Assembly: GCA_964511865.1 (NCBI GenBank)
Contig: CAZEHW010000060.1
Span: 1 to 16,491 of the forward strand
Direction of reading: 5' to 3'
DNA: 16,491 nucleotides
Source of the DNA: ChocPot-Mid sp964511865
GTDB taxonomy: Bacteria > Bacteroidota > Ignavibacteria > Kapaibacteriales > UBA2268
Shown here: positions 6,969-13,153 of the stretch, piece by piece
Layout of the letters: every line of letters begins with the position of its first letter
How positions within the stretch are numbered: position 1 is the first letter of the stretch
Position numbers and translations under genes: made by a program
Notes under the pieces: model-generated
The model's database searches: none
Seen by the model: only the letters and a program-made list of their open reading frames with translations
What the model was told of the DNA's origin: nothing

Positions 6969-7853
6969 CTAATTCCTAATTATCCCTAAAATCCCTCTTA
7001 AAACAAGGTCTTCTTCATATCTGAAATTAAAATCCAAAGGGTCATTGACCCAAGCTTTCAATACCCATTTAATAAGCTTCGCTCCACCACCTGTCATAAT
7101 GATTTTTGCTTTTGCCATGTCGGGATTTTGAAATTTAATCAGTCTGATAATTTCTTTGATACTGCCGCAAATTCCATAAACAATTCCATTATTCATAGCT
7201 GTTAAAGTATCCAAACCGGTAATCTCAGCAGCAACACACAGATCAACTTCTCCCAAACCGGTAATACCGGCTAAACCGGATGTACGTTCAGCCAATGACT
7301 TCACCTGAGTATATGGTCCGGGGAAAATTACTCCTCCCCTGCAAATTCTATTTTTATCCAAAGTATTTATTGTTACAGCTGTCCCAATATCAACAGTAAT
7401 TAAAGGGGGCTTAATATATTCCAAAGCTCCTATTAATCCCAATTTCCGGTCACTCCCCATACCGCTAACCAAACTGAAATCAACTATCTTTTGTATATCT
7501 AAAACATCGTTAGCATCAATCACTTGAAAATGAAAAGAAGGGTCATTGACCCAATCAAGAATTCCTCTCAACTCCTTCTCAACTCTATCATTCACAGAAC
7601 TTACACAAACTTTTAGAGAATATATACTCAAACTCTCTCGGGTCAATGACCCTTGGGTTAATGACCCTTGGGTTAATGACCCTTTAGCAAATCCGACTAC
7701 TCCTTTGAAGTAGCTATTAATCAGAACTTGCCAACCCTCTTTAATATCAATACTGGTCATCTCGCCAGAATAAAGAAGTTTTATCCTGCTGTTTCCGATA
7801 TCAATGGCTAAAAAATCCCTTGGGTCAATGACCCTTTTTTCTTCTATCTTCAT
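6969..7853 (-). CDS. coaX: Type III pantothenate kinase
   Basis: CoaX phosphorylates pantothenate with ATP, the first step of coenzyme A synthesis, in the cytoplasm. Numbering from the ATG at 7853 (294 residues): LAIDIGNSRIK (15-25) is the phosphate-binding strand, GMGSDRKLGLIGA (131-143) holds the catalytic GxDR motif (Asp135), TVDIGTAVT (153-161) the second phosphate motif, and GGVIFPGP (173-180) and MTGGGA (253-258) complete the family pattern. It is longer than typical CoaX (about 255 residues). The excess is explained by copies of a palindromic repeat read in frame: RVIDP near the N-terminus, GSLTQ repeats (58-72), WVNDP at 101-105 and 268-272. All lie in apparent loops, and the catalytic motifs are intact, so the enzyme is probably active. 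A TTG two codons upstream (7859) is a weaker start. Confidence 0.92.
   Translation of the reverse strand: MKIEEKRVIDPRDFLAIDIGNSRIKLLYSGEMTSIDIKEGWQVLINSYFKGVVGFAKGSLTQGSLTQGSLTRESLSIYSLKVCVSSVNDRVEKELRGILDWVNDPSFHFQVIDANDVLDIQKIVDFSLVSGMGSDRKLGLIGALEYIKPPLITVDIGTAVTINTLDKNRICRGGVIFPGPYTQVKSLAERTSGLAGITGLGEVDLCVAAEITGLDTLTAMNNGIVYGICGSIKEIIRLIKFQNPDMAKAKIIMTGGGAKLIKWVLKAWVNDPLDFNFRYEEDLVLRGILGIIRN
7039..7051 (-). repeat. Palindromic repeat copy 1 (in coaX, encodes WVNDP)
   Basis: Perfect copy GGGTCATTGACCC: arms GGGTCA/TGACCC around one base. On the coding strand it reads TTGGGTCAATGACCCTT and encodes Trp-Val-Asn-Asp-Pro close to the CoaX C-terminus. Confidence 0.85.
7540..7552 (-). repeat. 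Palindromic repeat copy 2 (in coaX, encodes WVNDP)
   Basis: Perfect copy GGGTCATTGACCC in the same orientation and frame as copy 1, again encoding Trp-Val-Asn-Asp-Pro, in a loop before the strand FHFQVID. Confidence 0.85.
7640..7682 (-). repeat. Tandem triplet of the palindromic repeat (in coaX, encodes GSLTQ repeats)
   Basis: Three copies with exact 15-bp period: GGGTCAATGACCC at 7640-7652, and GGGTTAATGACCC at 7655-7667 and 7670-7682. The period is a multiple of three, so the protein shows GSLTQ-GSLTQ-GSLTR. Orientation is opposite to copies 1 and 2. The two T-containing copies share a variant, which suggests local duplication. Confidence 0.9.
7822..7834 (-). repeat. Palindromic repeat copy near the coaX start (encodes RVIDP)
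   Basis: Perfect copy GGGTCAATGACCC flanked by TT on each side. On the coding strand it gives Arg-Val-Ile-Asp-Pro, within an N-terminal extension that typical CoaX proteins lack, just before the first conserved strand. Confidence 0.85.
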
Positions 7854-7883
7854 TAACAATTAACTATACATCCTAAAAGTCTA

Positions 7884-7931
7884 TTTCTTATCCCCTATTG
7901 ATAGGGGTAGGGGTGTGTTCTTCTTTCTAAC
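7884..7931. repeat. 48-bp spacer repeat, copy B
   Basis: Identical to 6911-6958 except at two positions. Both lie in the stem of the core palindrome (CCCCTATTGATAGGGG, 7892-7907) and change one base pair from C-G to A-T, so pairing is kept. It fills the spacer between the PqiC-like gene and coaX. Confidence 0.78.
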
Positions 7932-7961
7932 TTCTAACATCCTAACTGTCTAAAAGCCTAA

Positions 7962-8681
7962 CTATTGCTGTCTATCCTGACTTATTGCTTGCTGAATTTC
8001 TAAAAGAATCTGGTCACAAATTTGCGAAACTGCCTGTGAAAAAGCGGGGGCTATAGACTCAACTGAATTATCTTTTCTTGGATGTCTGAGTGTAAAAACC
8101 TTATTTATTAAAATTGATTTATCAATACTCATAGGTATCTTTTTAACCAAACTTACTCTTAAAGAAATGTAAACAAAATTAGTTTTCTTACTATCTTTTG
8201 TATTGTGAGCTACCATATCAATTAGTTGACCCTCTAAAATATAATCAGGTACAAGAATACTTGATGGCTTGACTACACCTCCGGTAAATACACGTAAATC
8301 ATTGTATCTGGTAATAATAAAGTCCGTAACCAGGTCGGACGCAAGTGCAATCCATCTGTGATAGTAATATACCTGAACTCTGCTGTCGTCCCAAACTCCT
8401 AAGAAATGGTCTGTGTCAACTGCATCACTTACTGAAAAGTTACGAATCTGCAAAGTACCTTCTATACTGCCGCTACCTATGTTTTGCATCTCGTCTTCAA
8501 TCTGAGTTAAACGATAGTAGTGAATTTCAGGATATTCTTCTCTGAGCGAAATACACGAACCAAAAAGAAGCAAGCACAAAAACAAGATAACATTTGGGTC
8601 AATGACCCTTCTACTCCTTAAAAGAGTCCTTGACTCAAAGGGTTGTTGATTCAAAGGTCTAATTATTTTAATAATCCTCAT
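7962..8681 (-). CDS. PqiC-like ABC-type transport auxiliary lipoprotein
   Basis: A 239-residue predicted lipoprotein; lipobox LFGSC with Cys43. After the Cys, EIHYYRL, LQIRNFSVSDAVD, WDDSRVQVYYYHRWIA and SDLVTDFIITRYNDLRVF match the ABC-type transport auxiliary (PqiC/DUF330-like) family. Those lipoproteins sit in the outer membrane and partner MCE-domain (PqiB/MlaD-type) lipid transport systems. No MCE, permease or ATPase gene is in the window. The signal peptide is odd: about 30 residues precede its hydrophobic core, largely encoded by one intact and two decayed copies of the palindromic repeat (residues 11-29). Charged residues RSRR are separated from the hydrophobic core by VIDPN. No Shine-Dalgarno is seen. 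It is the first gene of the minus-strand cluster and diverges from lpxH. Confidence 0.75.
   Translation of the reverse strand: MRIIKIIRPLNQQPFESRTLLRSRRVIDPNVILFLCLLLFGSCISLREEYPEIHYYRLTQIEDEMQNIGSGSIEGTLQIRNFSVSDAVDTDHFLGVWDDSRVQVYYYHRWIALASDLVTDFIITRYNDLRVFTGGVVKPSSILVPDYILEGQLIDMVAHNTKDSKKTNFVYISLRVSLVKKIPMSIDKSILINKVFTLRHPRKDNSVESIAPAFSQAVSQICDQILLEIQQAISQDRQQ
8596..8608 (-). repeat. Palindromic repeat copy in the PqiC-like signal peptide (encodes RVIDP)
   Basis: Perfect copy GGGTCAATGACCC with TT flanks. Read in the minus-strand gene it gives Arg-Val-Ile-Asp-Pro, same frame and orientation as the copy near the coaX start. Confidence 0.85.
8624..8652 (-). repeat. Two decayed palindromic repeat copies in the PqiC-like N-terminus
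   Basis: GAGTCCTTGACTC (8624-8636) differs from GGGTCATTGACCC at three positions, two of which form a compensating pair (G-C to A-T). GGGTTGTTGATTC (8640-8652) is more decayed, differing at four positions. They encode parts of FESRT and NQQPF. Together with the intact copy at 8596 they cover most of the N-terminal extension. Confidence 0.5.
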
Positions 8682-8697
8682 AATATTAATTATGTTA

Positions 8698-8725
8698 TTT
8701 ATACAATTTCACTTGTCCTTAACAA
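8698..8725 (-). promoter_or_regulatory. Possible promoter of the minus-strand cluster
   Basis: On the minus strand TTGTTA (8725-8720) and TATAAA (8703-8698, preceded by TG) are 16 bases apart, a fair sigma-70-like pair, ending about 17 bases before the PqiC-like start. In such AT-rich DNA chance matches are common, and FCB bacteria often use a different promoter consensus, so this is tentative. Confidence 0.3.
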
Positions 8726-8803
8726 TAAAATTCTTAAATTTCAGTATTGCAATAAGTGAAAATACTAAAAAAATTTCAAGAAATAAATAAATATTAAGTT
8801 TTA

Positions 8804-9550
8804 ATGATATATTTTTTTTCAGATGTACATCTTGGGCTTTACAGCCGGAAGGAAAATTTAGCCAGAGAAGAACTATTATTGCAGTTTTTTAAGGTTATTA
8901 AAGATGATTGCGAAACCCTTGTAATCGTTGGAGACCTTTTCGATTATTGGTTCGAATATAAATACGTTATACCAAAATATTATTACCGGATTCTGACTGC
9001 TTTAAAAGAACTTCGGATGAAAGGAATTAAAATTGAATATCTTATGGGTAATCATGATTTTGGTCATAAAACATTTTTCAGAGAAGAACTTGACATCCCT
9101 GTTTACAATAACGACATTCAAAGAAATTATGGGACAAAAAAATTCTATATTTCACATGGGGACGGGAAAAATTATAATGACACAGGATATAAAATCTTAA
9201 AGAAAATTCTGAGAAATCCATTTGCTCAATGGTTATACGGGCTTTTACATCCTGATATCGCAGTTGGACTGGCATCAAAATCATCTAAGAAAAGCAGAAA
9301 ATATACTGCAAAAAAACAATGGGGTGAAGGTGATGGAATGGAAGACTTTGCAAAAAAGCAATTCAAAATCGGATATGATATAGTTATAGTTGGCCATCGA
9401 CACAAGGCGACATTCAAAAATACCGGGGAAGGAATATTTATAGACCTTGGTGGTTGGCTGGTTGATGAACCGACTTTTGCATCTTTTGACGGGAATGAAA
9501 TACAATTAAGATTTGTTAAAGAATTTTTAAAAGAAAAAAACATAGGGTAG
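8804..9550 (+). CDS. lpxH: UDP-2,3-diacylglucosamine hydrolase (LpxH-like metallophosphoesterase)
   Basis: A 248-residue calcineurin-like phosphoesterase that fits LpxH. LpxH cleaves UDP-2,3-diacylglucosamine to lipid X and UMP in lipid A synthesis at the inner face of the cytoplasmic membrane. All five metallophosphoesterase motifs are present: SDVHLG (Asp7, His9), GDLFDYWFEY (Asp44), GNHD (Asn83, His84), SHGD (His118) and GHRH (His198, His200). DLFDYWFEY and the central lid-like region HPDIAVGLASKSSKKSR are typical of the LpxH group in Bacteroidota-like genomes. The start ATG leaves only six residues before the first metal ligand, as usual for LpxH. It diverges from the PqiC-like gene, with a 122-base spacer. 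Its stop codon lies in a decayed copy of the palindromic repeat. Related enzymes with other substrates exist, so the symbol is likely but not proven. Confidence 0.85.
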   Translation: MIYFFSDVHLGLYSRKENLAREELLLQFFKVIKDDCETLVIVGDLFDYWFEYKYVIPKYYYRILTALKELRMKGIKIEYLMGNHDFGHKTFFREELDIPVYNNDIQRNYGTKKFYISHGDGKNYNDTGYKILKKILRNPFAQWLYGLLHPDIAVGLASKSSKKSRKYTAKKQWGEGDGMEDFAKKQFKIGYDIVIVGHRHKATFKNTGEGIFIDLGGWLVDEPTFASFDGNEIQLRFVKEFLKEKNIG

Positions 9551-9557
9551 TTGACCC
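9545..9557 (+). repeat. Decayed palindromic repeat copy spanning the lpxH stop codon
   Basis: GGGTAGTTGACCC differs from GGGTCATTGACCC at two positions. Its TAG is the lpxH stop, so the last codon and stop come from the repeat. It is the only copy on the plus-strand transcript side and the rightmost in the window. Confidence 0.55.
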
Positions 9558-9693
9558 ATAACGATAAATGTGTAAACACTTATTGATTACTAACCCATAA
9601 TATTTTAATAAGAAATACAAAAAATGAATAAAAATAAATTTGTTTATTGGAAAAATTTATTTAATATTCAATATTGTTCAACATTAACTTTTG

Positions 9694-9713
9694 TATAATT
9701 ATTCTAAAAGGGG
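9694..9713 (+). promoter_or_regulatory. Possible -10 element and ribosome binding site of the FadL-like gene
   Basis: TATAAT at 9694-9699 is a consensus -10 word, but no good -35 stands at the right distance. AAAAGGGG at 9706-9713 lies five bases before the ATG at 9719 and decides that start over an ATG at 9674, which would lie upstream of this -10 and precede the signal peptide by 15 residues. Confidence 0.4.
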
Positions 9714-9718
9714 TTTTT

Positions 9719-11209
9719 ATGTCCAAATTCAACAAATTTTTGATTCTATTAGCATTGGTACTTTTTACCGGTGAAACCGTGTTTGCTGGAGGTATAGTTA
9801 CCAATACAAACCAAAGTGCGGCATATTCAAGAATGGCTGTCCGAGACGCTTCAACTGACATGGATGCGGTTTATTATAATCCTGCAGGTTTAACTTTTTT
9901 GCCGGATGGTTTTTTTCTGTCATTGAATAATCAGTCAATATTCCAGACAAGGAAAGTAACAAATGATTATACTTACCTTAATACTGATGAATTCGACGGA
10001 ACCGCATCTGCTCCATTATTTCCAGGTCTTTATACCGGATATAAAACAGGAGATTTAGTTTTCTCCTTAGGTTTTAATCCTATTGGCGGAGGTGGAAGTG
10101 CAGAATGGGAAAAAGGATTGCCATCATTCCAATTGCCGATTGCAGATTTAGTACCAAGTCTTGGCGGACCGCAAAACGCAAGTTATTCCACCGATATTTA
10201 TTTTGAAGGAACCTCTGTTTACTGGGGTGTTCAGGGTGGAGTCAGCTACAAAATAAACGATATGATTTCATTCTTTGCCGGAGTCAGATATAATATGGCT
10301 CAAAATACTTATAATGGACATTTACAAAATACTCAAATTACTGTCCAACTACCTACTGCTTATTCGGGCAGAGCAGATTTGTTTTTGCAGGGTGTGGCGG
10401 CTCAATATAAAGCTGCTAAGGAACAATATGCTGCCGCAGGGTTAATGGATAGTGCTGCAAAATATGGCAAACTCGAAGCTGAGACAAATATCAAAGCATC
10501 ACTTTTAGGTGACCAGGAAGCAGATGTAGAGCAGACAGGAAGCGGTATCACTCCTATATTTGGTGTAAATTTCAATCTTTTAGACAATACCCTAAATATT
10601 GGTTTGAAATATGAATTGAATACTGCAATGAAATTGAAGAATAAGACAGCAAAGGATATTAACGTAGGATTCGATGCCGAGACAATGACTTATATAACAC
10701 AATTCCCCGATGGATTGGAGAAAAACTCCGATATTCCTGCATTACTTTCAGTTGGTGCTTCCTATAAAGTAACAAAAGAACTCGCGGTTGCTCTTGGTGT
10801 CCATTATTACTTTGACCAAAGTGCAAATTGGGACGGCTTACAGGATAGTCTTGAAGGAAATTCTTATGAATTCGGGCTTGGATTGGAGTATGCTTTAACT
10901 GATGATTTGCTTGTTAGTGCAGGATTTTTGAACGCAGGAAATGGTGCAGGTAATGCATATCAGACAGACTTGAGCCATTCTCTTAATAGTAACAGCATTG
11001 CCCTTGGGGGAAAATACATGATTATGGACCAATTGGCTTTAAATATTGGTTTCCTCTATACTATGTATGATGATGGCGAAAAAGAAAATATGCATGATAT
11101 TGGCGGTTCAGGTATGCTCGCACCTGCAAACTATACATTCAGCAAAACAAGCACTTTAGTCGCAATTGGTTTTGACTGGTATATATTTGGTTGTTGCGAA
11201 AAGAAATAA
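9719..11209 (+). CDS. OmpP1/FadL-family outer-membrane transport protein
   Basis: A 496-residue outer-membrane beta-barrel of the FadL/OmpP1/TodX family, which lets hydrophobic molecules such as long-chain fatty acids cross the outer membrane. The signal peptide has a lysine-containing start, a core LILLALVLF and likely cleavage after VFA (residue 23). Next comes GGIVTNTNQSAAYSRMAVRD and then DAVYYNPAGL, the N-terminal hatch pattern of the family with the NPAG motif. The rest shows alternating beta strands and glycine-rich turns. A helical Ala/Gln/Lys-rich insertion at about residues 215-255 (AAQYKAAKEQYAAAG) is typical of the Bacteroidota-like subgroup. It ends in FDWYIFGCCEKK, with two vicinal cysteines close to the end, which is unusual for a barrel. 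It follows lpxH with a 168-base spacer and probably has its own promoter. Confidence 0.88.
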   Translation: MSKFNKFLILLALVLFTGETVFAGGIVTNTNQSAAYSRMAVRDASTDMDAVYYNPAGLTFLPDGFFLSLNNQSIFQTRKVTNDYTYLNTDEFDGTASAPLFPGLYTGYKTGDLVFSLGFNPIGGGGSAEWEKGLPSFQLPIADLVPSLGGPQNASYSTDIYFEGTSVYWGVQGGVSYKINDMISFFAGVRYNMAQNTYNGHLQNTQITVQLPTAYSGRADLFLQGVAAQYKAAKEQYAAAGLMDSAAKYGKLEAETNIKASLLGDQEADVEQTGSGITPIFGVNFNLLDNTLNIGLKYELNTAMKLKNKTAKDINVGFDAETMTYITQFPDGLEKNSDIPALLSVGASYKVTKELAVALGVHYYFDQSANWDGLQDSLEGNSYEFGLGLEYALTDDLLVSAGFLNAGNGAGNAYQTDLSHSLNSNSIALGGKYMIMDQLALNIGFLYTMYDDGEKENMHDIGGSGMLAPANYTFSKTSTLVAIGFDWYIFGCCEKK

Positions 11210-11230
11210 TACTTAAAATTTTACTATAAT

Positions 11231-11285
11231 AAATCGCCCTTTAGTATATACTCAGTATTTGAGATGAGATATTAAAGGGTGATTT
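11231..11285. terminator. Terminator hairpin between convergent genes
   Basis: A 13-bp stem (11231-11243 with 11273-11285; arms AAATCGCCCTTTA and TAAAGGGTGATTT, one G-U pair in one direction) closes a 29-base loop that holds a smaller CTCA/TGAG stem. T residues follow on the plus strand. It lies between the FadL-like stop and the TerB-like stop, so it may serve both. Confidence 0.65.
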
Positions 11286-11295
11286 TGTGTTATAA

Positions 11296-11673
11296 TCAAG
11301 TATTTAAAACAATACTCTTATCTTTCAGCCAAAAAAGAATGTTCTCGAATTGCTCATCAGTAATTTTCCAGCCTTCACGTAATTTTATTACAACTTCCTT
11401 TTCATTTATATGGTATGTTGTATCTGAAAGCATTAGCTCCAGAATTTCCAATAAAATTGATGTTTTACTGATAAAGGAACTGTCAGAAAATTCTTCAATA
11501 ATGGAATCAAGACTTTTATTTTGAACTTGGTAATCCACGAGATTCATTTCATTTCTGCAACGGGATATCCAATTTTTTTCAATTGGTGAAAATTCAGAGT
11601 CGCAATGAGCGATATGATGGGCAAGTTCAACAAAATTTTCCTTCTCCTTTTGATTCAATACTCCTAAAAACAT
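11296..11673 (-). CDS. Small TerB-like helical protein
   Basis: A 125-residue, all-helical, acidic protein. LGVLNQKEKENFVELAHHIA, then CDSEFSPIEKNWISRCRNEM, and late INEKEVVIKLREGWKITDEQ resemble the tellurite-resistance TerB-like fold: a helix, then an acidic loop (D-x-E-x-x-x-x-E), then helices. In this fold a short acidic motif can bind metal ions. Function of small TerB-like proteins in general is poorly known; no tellurite genes are nearby. AGGTG about eight bases before the ATG supports the start. It is a single gene, convergent with the FadL-like gene and divergent from the serpin. Family assignment is by pattern and moderate only. Confidence 0.55.
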   Translation of the reverse strand: MFLGVLNQKEKENFVELAHHIAHCDSEFSPIEKNWISRCRNEMNLVDYQVQNKSLDSIIEEFSDSSFISKTSILLEILELMLSDTTYHINEKEVVIKLREGWKITDEQFENILFWLKDKSIVLNT

Positions 11674-11798
11674 ATTTCACCTGAATAATTGTTTTACAAA
11701 ATGATGAATTAATTAATCAAAAGTTAAGAAAAAACTTTGATAATTGAAAAAATATTCTTAAATATGGGTAATATTATATAGTACTAAAGGAAATAGTC

Positions 11799-13025
11799 AT
11801 GAAAAAAATACTAAGTTTCTTATTAATGCTCCTGATTGTCTGTTGTTTTATTGAATGTACGGACAGTTCTTCACCTATTGTTAAGAATCCACCGAGGGAA
11901 CTAAGAACTTCCGAAAAAGCAATCGTTAGTTCATCTCAGAATTTTGGTCTCAACTTATTCAGGGAAGTTAATAAAGAGGAAGGTGACAAAAATGTATTTA
12001 TTTCACCTTTGAGTGTTTCAATGGCACTTGGTATGACATACAACGGTGCCGACGGAATTACACGTGAAGAAATGCAAAAGACACTCGAGTTGATTGGTTT
12101 GAGCGATATGGAAATAAACGAATCCTACAAAAGTCTTATAAATCTTTTAAGGGGACTCGATGATAAAGTGATTTTTCAAATTGCAAATTCAATTTGGTAC
12201 CGATTGGGATGGCAATTCGAAGAAGACTTTCTGAATATTAATAAAACATACTTCGGTGCCAGAGTTAGTGGTTTGGATTTCGATGACCCACAAGCACCTG
12301 TCATTATCAACAAATGGGTGGAAGACAATACAAACGGTAAAATAAAGGAAATTGTAGAAGCTCCCATCGATCCTTTGACTGTCATGTTCCTTATAAATGC
12401 AATTTATTTTAAAGGTAACTGGACTTATGAGTTTGATAAGAAATTAACCAAAGATGGAGAATTTATTAAGCATGATGGTTCAAAAGTATCATGCAAGATG
12501 ATGGAACAGGAAAGTAAGTTCCATTATTTCTATAACGAAGATTTTCAGGCAGTGGATTTACCTTACGGAGACGGACTATACAGAATGACTGTACTTTTAC
12601 CTCGTGAAACAAAAGATATTGATATCTTTATCGAGGAATTTAATAATGCGAATTGGAGCAAATGGATGAGTAGTTTTACTGAACAGGAAGGGCTGTTATA
12701 TTTACCAAAATTTAAGCTCGAATATGAAATTTCATTAAATGAAGTACTAAAAGCTTTAGGTATGGAATCTGCTTTTACTGGTAAAGCAGATTTTACGAGG
12801 ATGTTTAAACCGGGTGGTTTGTTTATCAGTGAAGTCAAACATAAAACATTCGTTGATGTAAATGAAGAAGGCACAGAAGCGGCGGCAGTTACTTCTGTGG
12901 AGGTTGGTTATAAATCTGCACATGGTTTTGGTATGTATGTCAATCGTCCTTTCGTTTTCGTAATACGTGAAAATCATTCAGGGACGATATTATTCATTGG
13001 AAAAATAGTCGAACCAATGTTATAG
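11799..13025 (+). CDS. Secreted serpin (serine protease inhibitor), probable lipoprotein
   Basis: A 408-residue serpin of full length. Serpins trap proteases by inserting a cleaved reactive loop into a beta sheet. The signal peptide has a lipobox-like end with Cys15, Cys16 and Cys20; Cys16 or Cys20 could be lipidated. Family landmarks include NVFISPLSVSMALGMTYNGA (65-84), FLINAIYFKGNW (197-208), the hinge EEGTEAAAVTS (356-366) and RPFVFVIRE (383-391). The hinge has the small residues at P14-P10 that inhibitory serpins need, so it is probably an active inhibitor. Counting P17 as Glu356 puts P1 at Lys372 and P1' at Ser373, which suggests trypsin-like targets; the loop is about one residue longer than in alpha-1-antitrypsin, so P1 could shift. 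GGA lies before the ATG. No protease gene adjoins it. Confidence 0.93.
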   Translation: MKKILSFLLMLLIVCCFIECTDSSSPIVKNPPRELRTSEKAIVSSSQNFGLNLFREVNKEEGDKNVFISPLSVSMALGMTYNGADGITREEMQKTLELIGLSDMEINESYKSLINLLRGLDDKVIFQIANSIWYRLGWQFEEDFLNINKTYFGARVSGLDFDDPQAPVIINKWVEDNTNGKIKEIVEAPIDPLTVMFLINAIYFKGNWTYEFDKKLTKDGEFIKHDGSKVSCKMMEQESKFHYFYNEDFQAVDLPYGDGLYRMTVLLPRETKDIDIFIEEFNNANWSKWMSSFTEQEGLLYLPKFKLEYEISLNEVLKALGMESAFTGKADFTRMFKPGGLFISEVKHKTFVDVNEEGTEAAAVTSVEVGYKSAHGFGMYVNRPFVFVIRENHSGTILFIGKIVEPML

Positions 13026-13049
13026 ATTTTAATGTTACAATTTTGGAAT

Positions 13050-13096
13050 GTCATCTTGACATATCCCGATTTATCGTGGAGCTTGCCGAAGGATGA
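13050..13096. repeat. Decayed dispersed inverted-repeat element
   Basis: GGAGCTTGCCGAAGGATGA (13078-13096) matches the reverse complement of the element at 4584-4609 at 17 of 19 bases. TCATC at 13051 and GATGA at 13092 form its inverted ends around a longer, altered centre. It lies between the serpin stop and the terminator. Confidence 0.45.
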
Positions 13097-13100
13097 AAAT

Positions 13101-13136
13101 AAAATCAACCGATGGGTTAACCCATCGGTTGATTTT
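13101..13136. terminator. Bidirectional terminator, 36-bp perfect palindrome
   Basis: A 16-bp stem (13101-13116 with 13121-13136; inner part CAACCGATGGG/CCCATCGGTTG) closes a TTAA loop. The stem begins with AAAA and ends with TTTT, so both directions have a T-run. It separates the convergent serpin and TPR genes. Confidence 0.9.
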
Positions 13137-13153
13137 GTATTGATTCTTAAATT

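Noticed and set aside
7640..7682. Possible CRISPR-like array
   Set aside because: Units are 13-15 bases and directly tandem, with no unique spacers and inside an open coding frame; no cas genes nearby.
7854..7859. TTG start for coaX two codons upstream
   Set aside because: An ATG in the same frame lies at 7853 and neither has a better ribosome binding site.
9226..9579. 117-residue minus-strand frame
   Set aside because: It is antisense to the well-supported lpxH gene and shows no domain.
9674..9718. Upstream ATG for the FadL-like gene
   Set aside because: It would add 15 residues before a complete signal peptide; AAAAGGGG stands just before the ATG at 9719.
13101..13136. GGGTTAACCC in the terminator as another copy of the coaX-region palindrome
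   Set aside because: It lacks the central TCA-TGA part and is explained by the long perfect terminator stem.
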